NCBI GenBank assembly: GCA_023443925.1
Contig: JAEZSL010000194.1
Coordinates: 1-23,139 of the forward strand
Origin: Bacillota bacterium
GTDB taxonomy: Bacteria > Bacillota_A > Clostridia > Lachnospirales > Lachnospiraceae
Length of the DNA stretch: 23,139 bases
Direction of reading: 5' to 3'
Under the pieces are notes generated by a model. It was given only the letters and a program-made list of their open reading frames with translations, did no database searches and was not told where the DNA came from. How positions within the stretch are numbered: position 1 is the first letter of the stretch; the number at the start of each line of letters is the position of its first letter. The position numbers and the translations under genes are program-made. Of the stretch, positions 23,058 to 23,139 are shown piece by piece.

Positions 23058-23139
23058 TTATTCCATGGCAGCTTCTGCTGCTTTTAACATGATGGCACAT
23101 TCAACTCTCTTTTTCTGCAGTTCGCAGCCGATATCATAT
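23058..23139 (-). CDS. C-terminal end of an unidentified protein
   Basis: Twenty-six codons and a TAA stop (23058-23060) enter from the right edge and read YDIGCELQKKRVECAIMLKA and so on, ending AAEAAME. The tail is alpha-helical and soluble in character. It is too short to name a family. A strong terminator directly follows, which supports this frame as a real gene end upstream of recJ. Confidence 0.55.
   Translation of the reverse strand, partial: YDIGCELQKKRVECAIMLKAAEAAME

Noticed and set aside
1..23139. CRISPR array, prophage, transposase or integron
   Set aside because: No spaced repeat arrays and no corresponding genes were found on either strand.

Overview
The window looks like chromosome from an anaerobic, low-to-moderate GC member of the Clostridia, most probably Lachnospiraceae (the Lachnoclostridium/Anaerocolumna side). 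Support comes from the backbone recJ / apt / relA / MBL hydrolase / hemZ / hisS / aspS, which from general knowledge is a typical Lachnospiraceae order, from strong AGGAGG-type ribosome sites, and from TTGNNN-17-TATAAT promoters. The family assignment is inference. Almost everything is on the minus strand; only the AraC regulator is on plus.

Right to left (direction of transcription). At 23058-23139 is the tail of an unidentified gene with its terminator, then a leader packed with perfect hairpins (22873-22997) before recJ. A glutaminase-A-like protein (18774-20723) with its own promoter and terminator sits between recJ and apt. apt has a textbook promoter and terminator. relA has a clear promoter and probably drives a five-gene unit: relA, a glyoxalase-II-like hydrolase, hemZ, an HD-GYP protein and hisS, ending at a hairpin at 10970-11007.

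Between hisS and aspS lies a signalling insert. It contains the last 26 codons of a lost histidine kinase (10881-10961), a GTG-started response regulator with a SARP-type output, a diguanylate cyclase gene with an 11-bp-phased direct repeat in its promoter region, and a Dabb-family protein with its own promoter that runs into aspS.

The left quarter (1-6077) looks like a carbohydrate-response module: an AraC regulator divergent from a 1105-residue DUF5107-TPR protein, followed by a small AllA-like protein and a ROK repressor that runs off the window edge.

Most of the window is ordinary housekeeping. The parts worth a second look are the kinase remnant and its orphan regulator, the candidate operator of that regulator, the tandem-hairpin element before recJ and its 19-nt match elsewhere, and the unexplained DUF5107/AllA-like/ROK/AraC group. 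I see no CRISPR array, phage, transposase, tRNA or rRNA.
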